This document shows positions 46,965 through 54,881 of a stretch of 64,000 bases of DNA, piece after piece. This stretch comes from Arsenophonus apicola (lineage in GTDB: Bacteria; Pseudomonadota; Gammaproteobacteria; Enterobacterales; Enterobacteriaceae), in contig NZ_CP084222.1 in the NCBI RefSeq assembly GCF_020268605.1, positions 1,612,001-1,676,000 on the forward strand, read 5' to 3'. The notes beneath the pieces were generated by a model that saw only the letters and a list, made by a program, of their open reading frames with translations, made no database searches and was not told where the DNA came from. The translations under genes and the position numbers were made by a program. Positions within the stretch are counted from its first letter, which is position 1. Every line of letters starts with the position of its first letter.

Positions 46965-48134
46965 ATGTTAGAGCTGCTATTTCTGCTACTGCCTATTGCC
47001 GCTGCCTATGGTTGGTATATGGGACGCAGAAGTGCTCAACATGACAAACAGCAAACTGCCGATCGTTTATCCCGTGAGTATGTAGCTGGCGTCAATTTCT
47101 TACTATCTAATCAACAAGATAAAGCTGTTGATCTGTTTTTAGATATGCTAAAAGAAGATAGTTCGGCGTTTGAAGCTCATTTAACCTTGGGTAACCTTTT
47201 CCGTTCAAGAGGTGAAATTGAGCGAGCTATTCGTATTCATCAATCCTTATTTGAAAGTAACTCACTATCATTTGAGCAGAAACTACTAGCCGCACAGCAG
47301 CTTGGGCGAGATTATTTAGCGGCTGGGCTTTATGATCGCGCAAGAAATATTTTTTTGCAGCTAGTTGACGAACAAGATTTTCGCTTTAGTGCACTACAAT
47401 CTTTACTTGCTATTTATCAAGCAACCAGTGATTGGCATAAAGCAATCGATGTTGCTGAAAAATTAGTCAAAATGGGCAATCCTCAATTAAAAGAAGAAAT
47501 AGCCCATTTTTATTGCGAACTAGCGCTCTTGGAATTGAGTAGTGATAATCTAGATGGGGCATTTCTTTTACTGAATAAAGCCGCCCAAGCAAATAAAAAC
47601 GGAGCCCGAGTTTCTATTATGAAAGGACGCATTCATATCGCTCGTGGTGAATACGAAAAAGCAATTTCTGTACTTAAGCAAGTTTTTGACCAGGATAGAG
47701 ATTTAGTCAGTGACACTTTAGCTATGCTTTATGAATGTTATTATCATTTAGCTAGCTGGAGTGATTGGGAAGCTTATATTCAGCAATGTGTTGCCGGGGA
47801 TAGTGGGGCAACGGCTCAACTTTATTTGGCGGAAATAATTGAAAAAAGGAAAGGGCCAGTAAAAGCACAAATATTTATTAAACAGCAGCTAGAACGTCAT
47901 CCAACGATGCGATTGTTTTATAAACTGATCGATTATCATTTAGCAGACGCAGAAGAAGAAAGGGCAAAAGAGAGTCTGGAATTACTGCGCAATATGGTTG
48001 GTGAGCAAATACGTTCAAAACCTGATTATCGTTGTCGTAAATGTGGTTTTACTACCCATTCTTTATATTGGTATTGTCCTTCATGCCGTTCTTGGGATAC
48101 GATCAAGCCAATAAAAGGCCTTGATGGTCAGTGA
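46965..48134 (+). CDS. lapB: LapB (YciM), LPS assembly protein
   Basis: 389 residues, the E. coli length. One N-terminal membrane helix (1-20) then a cytoplasmic array of TPR helices (about 30-340) and a C-terminal rubredoxin-like metal site with two CxxC pairs (CRKCGFTT and CPSCRSW). Couples LpxC degradation by FtsH to LPS transport; essential or nearly so in E. coli. Member of the lapA-lapB-pyrF-yciH operon. Confidence 0.96.
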   Translation: MLELLFLLLPIAAAYGWYMGRRSAQHDKQQTADRLSREYVAGVNFLLSNQQDKAVDLFLDMLKEDSSAFEAHLTLGNLFRSRGEIERAIRIHQSLFESNSLSFEQKLLAAQQLGRDYLAAGLYDRARNIFLQLVDEQDFRFSALQSLLAIYQATSDWHKAIDVAEKLVKMGNPQLKEEIAHFYCELALLELSSDNLDGAFLLLNKAAQANKNGARVSIMKGRIHIARGEYEKAISVLKQVFDQDRDLVSDTLAMLYECYYHLASWSDWEAYIQQCVAGDSGATAQLYLAEIIEKRKGPVKAQIFIKQQLERHPTMRLFYKLIDYHLADAEEERAKESLELLRNMVGEQIRSKPDYRCRKCGFTTHSLYWYCPSCRSWDTIKPIKGLDGQ

Positions 48135-48178
48135 CAACGTAACTGAAATTGCATTCATTAAATTTTGAAAGGTTAAAA

Positions 48179-48916
48179 ATGATAGTTCGTACGCAAAATA
48201 CACCCTCTGTCTCTACTAATTCCCCCGTTATTGTTGCATTAGATTATCATGATATAACCAGGGCATTATCCTTTGTTGATAATATTAGCCTACAGGATTG
48301 CCGCCTAAAAGTGGGTATGCAGATGTTTACTTTATATGGCCCACAATTTATTCAAACTTTACATAATCGAGGGTTTCAAGTTTTTTTGGATTTGAAATTT
48401 CATGATATCCCTAATACGGTTGCACAGGCTGTTAGAGCCGCTGCAGAAATGGGTGTTTGGATGGTTAATGTGCATGCTTGTGGCGGTGCCAGAATGATGA
48501 TGGCAGCTAAAGAAGCATTAGTTGAATATGGTAAAGATGCACCATGGTTGATTGCGGTTACTGTATTAACTAGTATGGAACAAGCAGATCTAGACCAGGT
48601 TGGTATTAAACAACCACCGACTGATCGCGCTTTGCAGCTAGCAAAATTAGTCAAGCAATGTGGTGTGGATGGGGTTGTCTGTTCAGCTCATGAAGCATTA
48701 ACACTGAAATCGGCTTGCGGTAATGATTTTTTATTAGTTACACCGGGGATCCGGCCTAATGGTGCAGAAGCGGGCGATCAGCGGAGAATAATGACACCAG
48801 AGCAGGCTATTAATGTTGGGGTTGATTATATGGTTATCGGTCGTCCTATTACCCATAGCGCTGCTCCAGCGTTAACTCTGGCGCAAATTAATCGTTCAAT
48901 TGGATGGGTAAAATGA
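48179..48916 (+). CDS. pyrF: Orotidine-5'-phosphate decarboxylase
   Basis: 245 residues from the ATG at 48179, matching the E. coli length; AAAGG lies upstream and the frame further back (to 48149) does not align. Last step of UMP synthesis. Catalytic Lys and Asp are in FLDLKFHDIPNTV; phosphate-binding VTPGIRPNG and MVIGRPIT are present. Overlaps yciH by 4 bases (ATGA). Confidence 0.96.
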   Translation: MIVRTQNTPSVSTNSPVIVALDYHDITRALSFVDNISLQDCRLKVGMQMFTLYGPQFIQTLHNRGFQVFLDLKFHDIPNTVAQAVRAAAEMGVWMVNVHACGGARMMMAAKEALVEYGKDAPWLIAVTVLTSMEQADLDQVGIKQPPTDRALQLAKLVKQCGVDGVVCSAHEALTLKSACGNDFLLVTPGIRPNGAEAGDQRRIMTPEQAINVGVDYMVIGRPITHSAAPALTLAQINRSIGWVK

Positions 48917-49233
48917 GTAACTCACGTTTAGTATATTCGACAGAAAGTGGCAGGATCGTCGAAGTAGAAAAAAAATCATCACCGACAAAAGGTGATGGTA
49001 TTATTCGCATCAGACGTGAAAGTTCGGGACGGAAAGGTAAAGGTGTTTGTGTTATTAGCGGCTTGGATTTGAATAAAGATGAATTAATTTTGCTTGCGGC
49101 TGAGTTAAAGAAAAAATGCGGTTCAGGTGGCTCAATTAAAGCGGGTAATATTGAGATCCAGGGTGATAAACGGGAGCTTATCAAGCAATTATTAGAAGCT
49201 AAGGGAATGAAAGTTAAGCTGGCCGGTGGCTAA
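48913..49233 (+). CDS. yciH: SUI1/eIF1-like protein YciH
   Basis: 106 residues from the ATG at 48913, which forms an ATGA overlap with the pyrF stop; an ATG three codons earlier is also open. E. coli YciH is 108 residues. SUI1 fold: VYSTESGRI, IRIRRESSGRKGKGVCVISG, AAELKKKCGSGGSIK, IEIQGDK, LLEAKGMKVKLAGG. YciH resembles eukaryotic eIF1 and is reported to influence translation initiation fidelity; its normal role in bacteria is unclear. Last gene of the lapA operon. Confidence 0.95.
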   Translation: MSNSRLVYSTESGRIVEVEKKSSPTKGDGIIRIRRESSGRKGKGVCVISGLDLNKDELILLAAELKKKCGSGGSIKAGNIEIQGDKRELIKQLLEAKGMKVKLAGG

Positions 49234-49249
49234 TAATATTTATAAATAA

Positions 49250-49272
49250 AGCCAGATAATAACTGGCTCTAT
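49250..49272. terminator. Hairpin between yciH and osmB
   Basis: AGCCAG (49250-49255) and CTGGCT (49263-49268) form a 6-bp stem between convergent genes, with U-rich sequence on the minus-strand side. A modest bidirectional terminator. Confidence 0.6.
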
Positions 49273-49291
49273 TATAGTTTGTTGAGGGCGA

Positions 49292-49513
49292 TTATTTTTT
49301 ACCGACCTGATGACCAATTAGGCCACCAATAGCCGCACCTCCTACCGTACCTAATCCACTTCCTTCAGTCAGAATAGCCCCACCGACTGCACCAATACCA
49401 GCACCGATAGTGGTATTTTTGTCGCGTTGTGACATATTAGAGCAGGCAGTCATAAACAGAAAGGAAAAGACCGATATTAATGTCAGTAATATGTGTTTTT
49501 TTGCACGCTTCAT
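49292..49513 (-). CDS. osmB: Osmotically inducible lipoprotein OsmB
   Basis: 73 residues (E. coli 72). Signal peptide with lipobox MTAC near residue 23; after it NMSQRDKNTTIGAG and repeated glycine-zipper units (GAVGGAIL, GLGTVGGAAIGGLIGHQVGK). Known in E. coli as RpoS- and osmotically induced; function unknown. Located between yciH and rnb as in E. coli. Confidence 0.95.
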   Translation of the reverse strand: MKRAKKHILLTLISVFSFLFMTACSNMSQRDKNTTIGAGIGAVGGAILTEGSGLGTVGGAAIGGLIGHQVGKK

Positions 49514-49631
49514 TTTTCTATCCTATTGATATGAAATGTAAAATTCAAATTAACTCAGATAGCGACTTTTTAATCCCCATTTTCGACAAGCCAATAATGG
49601 AATAGCTATAATAGTAAAGTCGCTATTCTGT

Positions 49632-49662
49632 ACAGATAGCTCGGTATCAGCGAGCTATCTGT
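49632..49662. terminator. Hairpin between rnb and osmB
   Basis: A perfect 12-bp inverted repeat (ACAGATAGCTCG / CGAGCTATCTGT) with a 7-base loop, 10 bases past the rnb stop and before osmB on the same strand. No U-tract follows on either side, so it may protect RNA 3' ends rather than terminate. Confidence 0.5.
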
Positions 49663-49671
49663 GAAATGTCC

Positions 49672-51618
49672 TTAGGCCACAAGTCGTGCAATAATATTGC
49701 GGGTTTCCATTCGAACTTCTTCAAGTTGAACATTAATCACATCGTTAAGTTTATAAACAGCAACACCTTTAATAAGTATAGCGCCTACTTCTTGACTACA
49801 CTGTATTTCTTCCCGCACGGAATGAATAAAAGGTGCGGGAATGAAGGCATTGGCGCCATTATCTGTTAAGCGAATGCGGAGCCCACCTCGAGTAATGTCG
49901 ATTATTTCAGCAGCAAAAATGGTGTTAGTTTTTGCAAAGGGTTTTAGAAAACGCGCATATAACCAATCACCTACATCGCGTTCAGCTAAACGATTAGCAC
50001 GCTTGCGATCAGTAATTTTTGCCATCAAAGTTTCAGAGGGTTTTTCGACATGATGTTGCTCATTATTTATTATGGCTTTTAATAAACGGTGATTGATGAT
50101 ATCGGTATACTTACGGATCGGAGATGTCCAGGTGGCATAGGCATCAAATCCCAAACCATAATGGGCAGCTGGCGTGGTTTTAATTTCTGCAAAACCTTGA
50201 AAACGGCGTATTCGACTATCTATAAATTGAGTGGGTTGGCTATCTAATAAACGCCGTAAACGACAAAATCCTTCAAGGGTTAATAGCGTTTCTGCATCTT
50301 GTTCGATATTACTTTCTTGCAAAGTAGCAATAACGTTATCAATTTGGCTAGAGTCAAAACCATTATGAACATTAAAAATACCGATTCCTAATTTATCTTT
50401 TAATACTTTTGTTGCGCAAAGATTGGCGGCAATCATCGCTTCTTCGACGATACGATTAGCAATTCGACGTTTTTCCGCCAAAATGTTAATAACATGACCA
50501 TTTTCATCAAGTACAAAACGATAGTCTGGTCGATCCTTAAATACTAATGCATGGGCTAGGCGCCAGGAGGAACGTTTTTCGCACATTTCATTGAGTAATA
50601 ATATTTGCTGCTTAATTATTTCATTTTCGACTTGCAATTTATCTTGCTGTTCCAGCCAGTCAGAAACATCATCGTATACCAACTTGTTTTTTGATTCGAT
50701 CCAAGCCAGGCAAAATTGAATATTTTCGGCTAATTGTCCATCTTGTTTAATATCAAATTGACAGACTAGCGCAGGGCGACGCTCATTAGGGCGCAGAGAG
50801 CACAAATCATCCGATAATTCACGTGGTAACATCGGAATATTGAAGCCAGGTAAGTAATTGGTATATCCACGTTGTTGGGCAATGGTATCTAACTCACTAT
50901 TTACCGGGATATAACAGGTTGGATCGGCAATGGCAACAAAAAGGCGTAATTGATCATCATCAATACGCTCTATATAAAGCGCATCATCCATATCTTCCGT
51001 GCTAGCACTGTCAATAGTGATAAAATTGAGATGAGTAAGATCTTGGCGCTCTGTTGTCTGCTCTTCAATTGTGCAGCTTTGCATTTTTGGTGCTTCGCGC
51101 TCTAATTGATGCCGACTAAGAGTTACCCACCAAGGGGCAAAATGGTCATCGCCACAAGTAATATATTGGGTTATTTCAGCTTGAAAGCCGCCTTGATTTT
51201 TTAATGGATGACGACGAATTTCAGCTATGACCCAATCATTATGGGCAAAATCATGCCTAAGATGTTGTGCCGGACGACAAAAAATGTTCTCTTTTAAAAT
51301 TGGGTGATCGGGTTTGACATAAAGCCGATTATCATTATTTCTTTTTTGAATACGTCCGACGAATCGGGTGAGAAAGGGTTCAACCAATTGCTCTGGTTCA
51401 ACTATTTCGCGATCTTTATTGGTGTGAATAGCGGCGATAATCCGATCACCATGCATCACTTTTTTCATTTGTGGTGGTGGAATGAAATAAGTTTTCGTTC
51501 CATCGACCTCAAGAAAACCAAAACCTTTTTCTGTACTTTTAACAATCCCTTCAACACGAGGCGTTTGGGCATGTAATTGCTGTTTTAGCTGCGCTAGCAG
51601 CGGGTTATCTTGAAACAT
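49672..51618 (-). CDS. rnb: Exoribonuclease II
   Basis: 648 residues (E. coli 644). Hydrolytic 3'-5' exoribonuclease of the RNB family. N-terminal cold-shock-like domains precede the catalytic domain, in which the metal-binding Asp residues lie in TIDSASTEDMDDALYIE; the C-terminal S1 domain (about 555-648) starts near FAAEIIDITRGGLRIRL. Conserved RRIANRIVEEAMIAAN. 141 bases separate it from nth, so it probably has its own promoter. Confidence 0.97.
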   Translation of the reverse strand: MFQDNPLLAQLKQQLHAQTPRVEGIVKSTEKGFGFLEVDGTKTYFIPPPQMKKVMHGDRIIAAIHTNKDREIVEPEQLVEPFLTRFVGRIQKRNNDNRLYVKPDHPILKENIFCRPAQHLRHDFAHNDWVIAEIRRHPLKNQGGFQAEITQYITCGDDHFAPWWVTLSRHQLEREAPKMQSCTIEEQTTERQDLTHLNFITIDSASTEDMDDALYIERIDDDQLRLFVAIADPTCYIPVNSELDTIAQQRGYTNYLPGFNIPMLPRELSDDLCSLRPNERRPALVCQFDIKQDGQLAENIQFCLAWIESKNKLVYDDVSDWLEQQDKLQVENEIIKQQILLLNEMCEKRSSWRLAHALVFKDRPDYRFVLDENGHVINILAEKRRIANRIVEEAMIAANLCATKVLKDKLGIGIFNVHNGFDSSQIDNVIATLQESNIEQDAETLLTLEGFCRLRRLLDSQPTQFIDSRIRRFQGFAEIKTTPAAHYGLGFDAYATWTSPIRKYTDIINHRLLKAIINNEQHHVEKPSETLMAKITDRKRANRLAERDVGDWLYARFLKPFAKTNTIFAAEIIDITRGGLRIRLTDNGANAFIPAPFIHSVREEIQCSQEVGAILIKGVAVYKLNDVINVQLEEVRMETRNIIARLVA

Positions 51619-51759
51619 ACTATCCGTATTTGTGTCATTAAATTAAAATTTACCCACATTTTGCTCAAGTTGAGTGCTATGGGCAAGCAGAAAAATAATA
51701 TTTGTCACTTTAACAAAGGGTGTATATAAGTTCGTCTGGCAAATGCGATTTGTTAATTG

Positions 51760-52401
51760 TTAGATTGCTAACTCTGGTTTGTCGTCAAATTCACATAAAT
51801 CTTCAATAATACAAGAGCCGCAGCGTGGTTTTCTAGCAATACATGTGTACCGGCCGTGTAATATAAACCAGTGGTGACAATCCACTTTAAATTCAGTCGG
51901 TACTACTTTGAGTAACTTTTGTTCTACCTCGATAACATTCTTACCTGGGGCAAAATTTGTGCGATTACAAACGCGAAAAATATGGGTATCAACAGCAATT
52001 GTAGGCCAGCCAAAAGCGGTGTTCAATACCACATTGGCGGTTTTACGACCAACGCCGGGTAAAGATTCTAATGCTTCGCGATCTTCAGGTACTTCGCCGT
52101 TATATCTATCAATTAATATCTGACAGGTTTTAATAATATTTTCCGCTTTGGTGTTAAATAAGCCGATTGTTTTGATGTAACGCTTTATTTCATCAAGACC
52201 AAGAGCCAGCATTTTTTCAGCTGTATTAGCGACCGGGTAGAGTTTTGCTGTGGCTTTATTAACACTAATATCCGTTGCTTGGGCGGAAAGTAAGACAGAA
52301 ATAAGTAATTCAAAAGGCGAATTAAAAGTAAGCTCGGTTGTTGGTGTTGGATTGTTGTCACGTAAGCGAGTCAAGATGGCTATCCGCTTTTGTTTATTCA
52401 T
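51760..52401 (-). CDS. nth: Endonuclease III
   Basis: 213 residues (E. coli 211). DNA glycosylase/AP lyase that removes oxidised pyrimidines. Helix-hairpin-helix LPGVGRKTANVVL with catalytic K120 and the Asp D138 in AVDTHIFRV. A [4Fe-4S] cluster is bound by four Cys in the C-terminus: CIARKPRCGSCIIEDLC. It ends the rsx operon and overlaps rsxE by 8 bases, so translation is coupled. Confidence 0.97.
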   Translation of the reverse strand: MNKQKRIAILTRLRDNNPTPTTELTFNSPFELLISVLLSAQATDISVNKATAKLYPVANTAEKMLALGLDEIKRYIKTIGLFNTKAENIIKTCQILIDRYNGEVPEDREALESLPGVGRKTANVVLNTAFGWPTIAVDTHIFRVCNRTNFAPGKNVIEVEQKLLKVVPTEFKVDCHHWFILHGRYTCIARKPRCGSCIIEDLCEFDDKPELAI

Positions 52402-53128
52402 ATTTTGTTTGCTCTTGATCCTTGGCTAAATGACTTTGATTGGGGAAAGAAGCTGATTTTACAACAGCGAGTTGTTGTTTTTGACTGATATATTTTTTTA
52501 TTCTTTCATCGATTAAATATTTACCTGCTAGCATCAATCCTAATCCAATGAAAGCGCCAGGCGGTAATATGGCTAATAAAAAAGGTGAATTAAGATGAAT
52601 AACTTCAATACGTAGTATTTTTGCCCATTCTCCCAATAGCAAATTGGCACCATCAAATAATGTCCCATTACCTAAAATTTCTCGCATTGCGCCTAAAAAA
52701 AATAGCGCCATAGTCGCACCCGCACCCATTGCCAAACCATCGATCGCTGAGTGATAAACATTATTTTTGGCGGCATAAGCTTCAGCCCGCCCAATAACAA
52801 TACAGTTAGTAACGATTAGCGAAATAAAAATACCTAAAGATTGATATAAACCAACGGCATAGGCGTTAATTAACATCTGCACAGCGGAGACAACCGATGC
52901 AATAATCATGACATAAATAGGAATACGTATTTCGTTTGGGATCCAATGACGAAATGTTGAAACCGTAATATTGGTAACAAACAGCACTAATGTTGTTGCC
53001 AGTCCTAGTCCTAACGCGTTAGTGGCAGTTGAAGAAACCGCTAGCAACGGGCATAAACCTAATAATTGAACCAGTGCCGAATTGTTTTTCCATAATCCTT
53101 GGATAAAAAGTTTTTTAGTTTCATTCAT
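52394..53128 (-). CDS. rsxE: Electron transport complex subunit RsxE
   Basis: 244 residues from the ATG at 53128, the start that aligns with E. coli RsxE (231); the frame is open six more codons into rsxG. An inner-membrane subunit with about six helices; conserved GLWKNNSALVQLLGLCPLLAVS, PIYVMIIASVVSAVQMLINAYA and PPGAFIGLGLMLAGKYLIDERIKK. The Rsx (Rnf) complex moves electrons from NADH to reduce SoxR, turning the SoxRS response off. The C-terminal tail of about 20 residues is longer than in E. coli and hydrophilic. Confidence 0.95.
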   Translation of the reverse strand: MNETKKLFIQGLWKNNSALVQLLGLCPLLAVSSTATNALGLGLATTLVLFVTNITVSTFRHWIPNEIRIPIYVMIIASVVSAVQMLINAYAVGLYQSLGIFISLIVTNCIVIGRAEAYAAKNNVYHSAIDGLAMGAGATMALFFLGAMREILGNGTLFDGANLLLGEWAKILRIEVIHLNSPFLLAILPPGAFIGLGLMLAGKYLIDERIKKYISQKQQLAVVKSASFPNQSHLAKDQEQTKYE

Positions 53129-53133
53129 GGTAA

Positions 53134-53760
53134 TTAATTTGAGCATGCTGGATAAGTTGATAATTTTTGTGGTACCGATTGTATAAACATGGCAGTACGC
53201 TTAGTGGCATTAATTACGGCTCTTGGCGTAATAGTGGCGCCAGTAAATTGGTCAAAATCACCGCCATCTTTTTTTACTGCCCAATGCGAGCTATGTTCTG
53301 AGTCAATTTTTTTACCTGAGAAATAATTGATCCAATTTGAAATACGAATATCAATTTTATCACCTAACCCTGGTGTTTCATGATGTTCAGTTACACGGAC
53401 ACCGAGTACTTTACCATGGAAATCAGCTGCGACCAGTAATTTTATTGCGCCTGAGTAGCCATCAGGTGCGGTACTTTCTATGATGGCTGCTATCGGTTTT
53501 CCTGCTTTTCTAGCAATGTAGAGATGATGAGGCAGCGAGCTACCTAATGCTTCATTTTTACTGACTAAATAACACTCTTTGGTTAAATCATTATCATATA
53601 AGTTAGGAGAAATAATTTGATCAAAAAGTTTTTGTTGTTGGATCAGAATCTGGCTATTGATGGTACTTTTGGTGAGCGTATAAACCGTTGCTACCAGTCC
53701 GGTGGTAGCCGCAGCAAAAACAGCCAATATTAAGCCATGATGTCTAATGGATTTTAACAT
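53134..53760 (-). CDS. rsxG: Electron transport complex subunit RsxG
   Basis: 208 residues (E. coli 206). One N-terminal helix (about 8-28) and a periplasmic domain with covalent FMN on the Thr of FTGATITPRAV, near residue 175. Conserved HHETPGLGDKI and SGKKID. Part of rsxABCDGE, with a 5-base gap to rsxE. Confidence 0.95.
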   Translation of the reverse strand: MLKSIRHHGLILAVFAAATTGLVATVYTLTKSTINSQILIQQQKLFDQIISPNLYDNDLTKECYLVSKNEALGSSLPHHLYIARKAGKPIAAIIESTAPDGYSGAIKLLVAADFHGKVLGVRVTEHHETPGLGDKIDIRISNWINYFSGKKIDSEHSSHWAVKKDGGDFDQFTGATITPRAVINATKRTAMFIQSVPQKLSTYPACSN

Positions 53761-53769
53761 AACTGTTCC

Positions 53770-54855
53770 TTATTTATGGCCATAAACACGAGGTTGGCTA
53801 TAGTGATCAATCAGTGGTACCGCAATATTGGCCAGTAATACCGCAAAAGCAACAGCATCAGGATAACCACCATAAACCCGAATGATCCAGATTAGTAATC
53901 CTATCATTGCACCATAAATGAGACGGCCCCGCGGTGTGGTTGCGGCTGTAACTGGATCGGTAGCAATAAAAAAGGCGCCGAGCATGGTTGCCCCTGAAAA
54001 TAGATGGAGCATCGGAGAAGCGTATTGTGATGGCATAATTAACCAACTCAATAATGAACACAATAACAGCATAGCTAAAAATGCCAGAGGAATTTGCCAG
54101 CTAATTATTCGCCGGCTAAGCATGATAATACCACCAAACAAATAGGCAACATTAACCCATTGCCAACCGATACCAGCAAATGAACCTTGTAAAATAGGCT
54201 GTTGCAGTATTTGGCTGATCGAGTATGTCAATAAACCCGTTTTAAAACTATCGAGTGGTGTCGCTTGACTTATACCATCAAAACCTAGCGTTAATTGGCT
54301 TAATGTGGCACCTGTCGCGGTATGACCGGTAAAAATTACCTGTAGGCTAGCTAAGGCATTGGTATGGATAGATTGAAGTTCTATCGGAGGTAACCAACTG
54401 GTCATTTGCACAGGAAATGAGATCAATAATACCACATAACCTACCATGGCTGGATTAAACGGATTTTGACCTAATCCGCCATAAATGTGCTTAGCAATTA
54501 ATATGGCAAAAGCTGTACCTAAAACCACTAGCCACCAGGGTGATAAAGGCGGAATACTGATAGCTAATAGTAAGGCGGTTACTAAGGCGGAATTATCTTT
54601 TAAGTGGGGCATAACCGGTAATTTTCGTAACTGTAAGGCGCCAGCCTCACTTATGAAAGCCGTTATGATGGCGAGTAAAATTTGGTAAATTGTCCCGCTA
54701 CCAAAAAAGTAAATTTGGCAGACAATACCGGGAATGGCTGCTATAACAACCCACAACATCAGTTTACTGGTAGTTTGTTTTTGATGGGTAAAGGGTGAAC
54801 TTGCCATTTTTAAGCGGTTCATTCGATGATCAGTAGGTATTGGTCTGAATTTCAT
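53770..54855 (-). CDS. rsxD: Electron transport complex subunit RsxD
   Basis: 361 residues from 54855 (E. coli 352). The start is uncertain: the first 11 residues have no E. coli counterpart and an ATG at 54822 (MNRLKMASSP) would align better, but only the upstream one has a nearby GAG. A polytopic membrane subunit carrying covalent FMN on the Thr of DGISQATPLDSF. Conserved GGLGQNPFNPAMVGYVVLLISFP and LLSGATMLGAFFIATDPVTA-like region; PLIDHYSQPRVYGHK closes the protein. Confidence 0.94.
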   Translation of the reverse strand: MKFRPIPTDHRMNRLKMASSPFTHQKQTTSKLMLWVVIAAIPGIVCQIYFFGSGTIYQILLAIITAFISEAGALQLRKLPVMPHLKDNSALVTALLLAISIPPLSPWWLVVLGTAFAILIAKHIYGGLGQNPFNPAMVGYVVLLISFPVQMTSWLPPIELQSIHTNALASLQVIFTGHTATGATLSQLTLGFDGISQATPLDSFKTGLLTYSISQILQQPILQGSFAGIGWQWVNVAYLFGGIIMLSRRIISWQIPLAFLAMLLLCSLLSWLIMPSQYASPMLHLFSGATMLGAFFIATDPVTAATTPRGRLIYGAMIGLLIWIIRVYGGYPDAVAFAVLLANIAVPLIDHYSQPRVYGHK

Positions 54856-54881
54856 TTTTCAGCTCATTTGTTGTTTAATTA

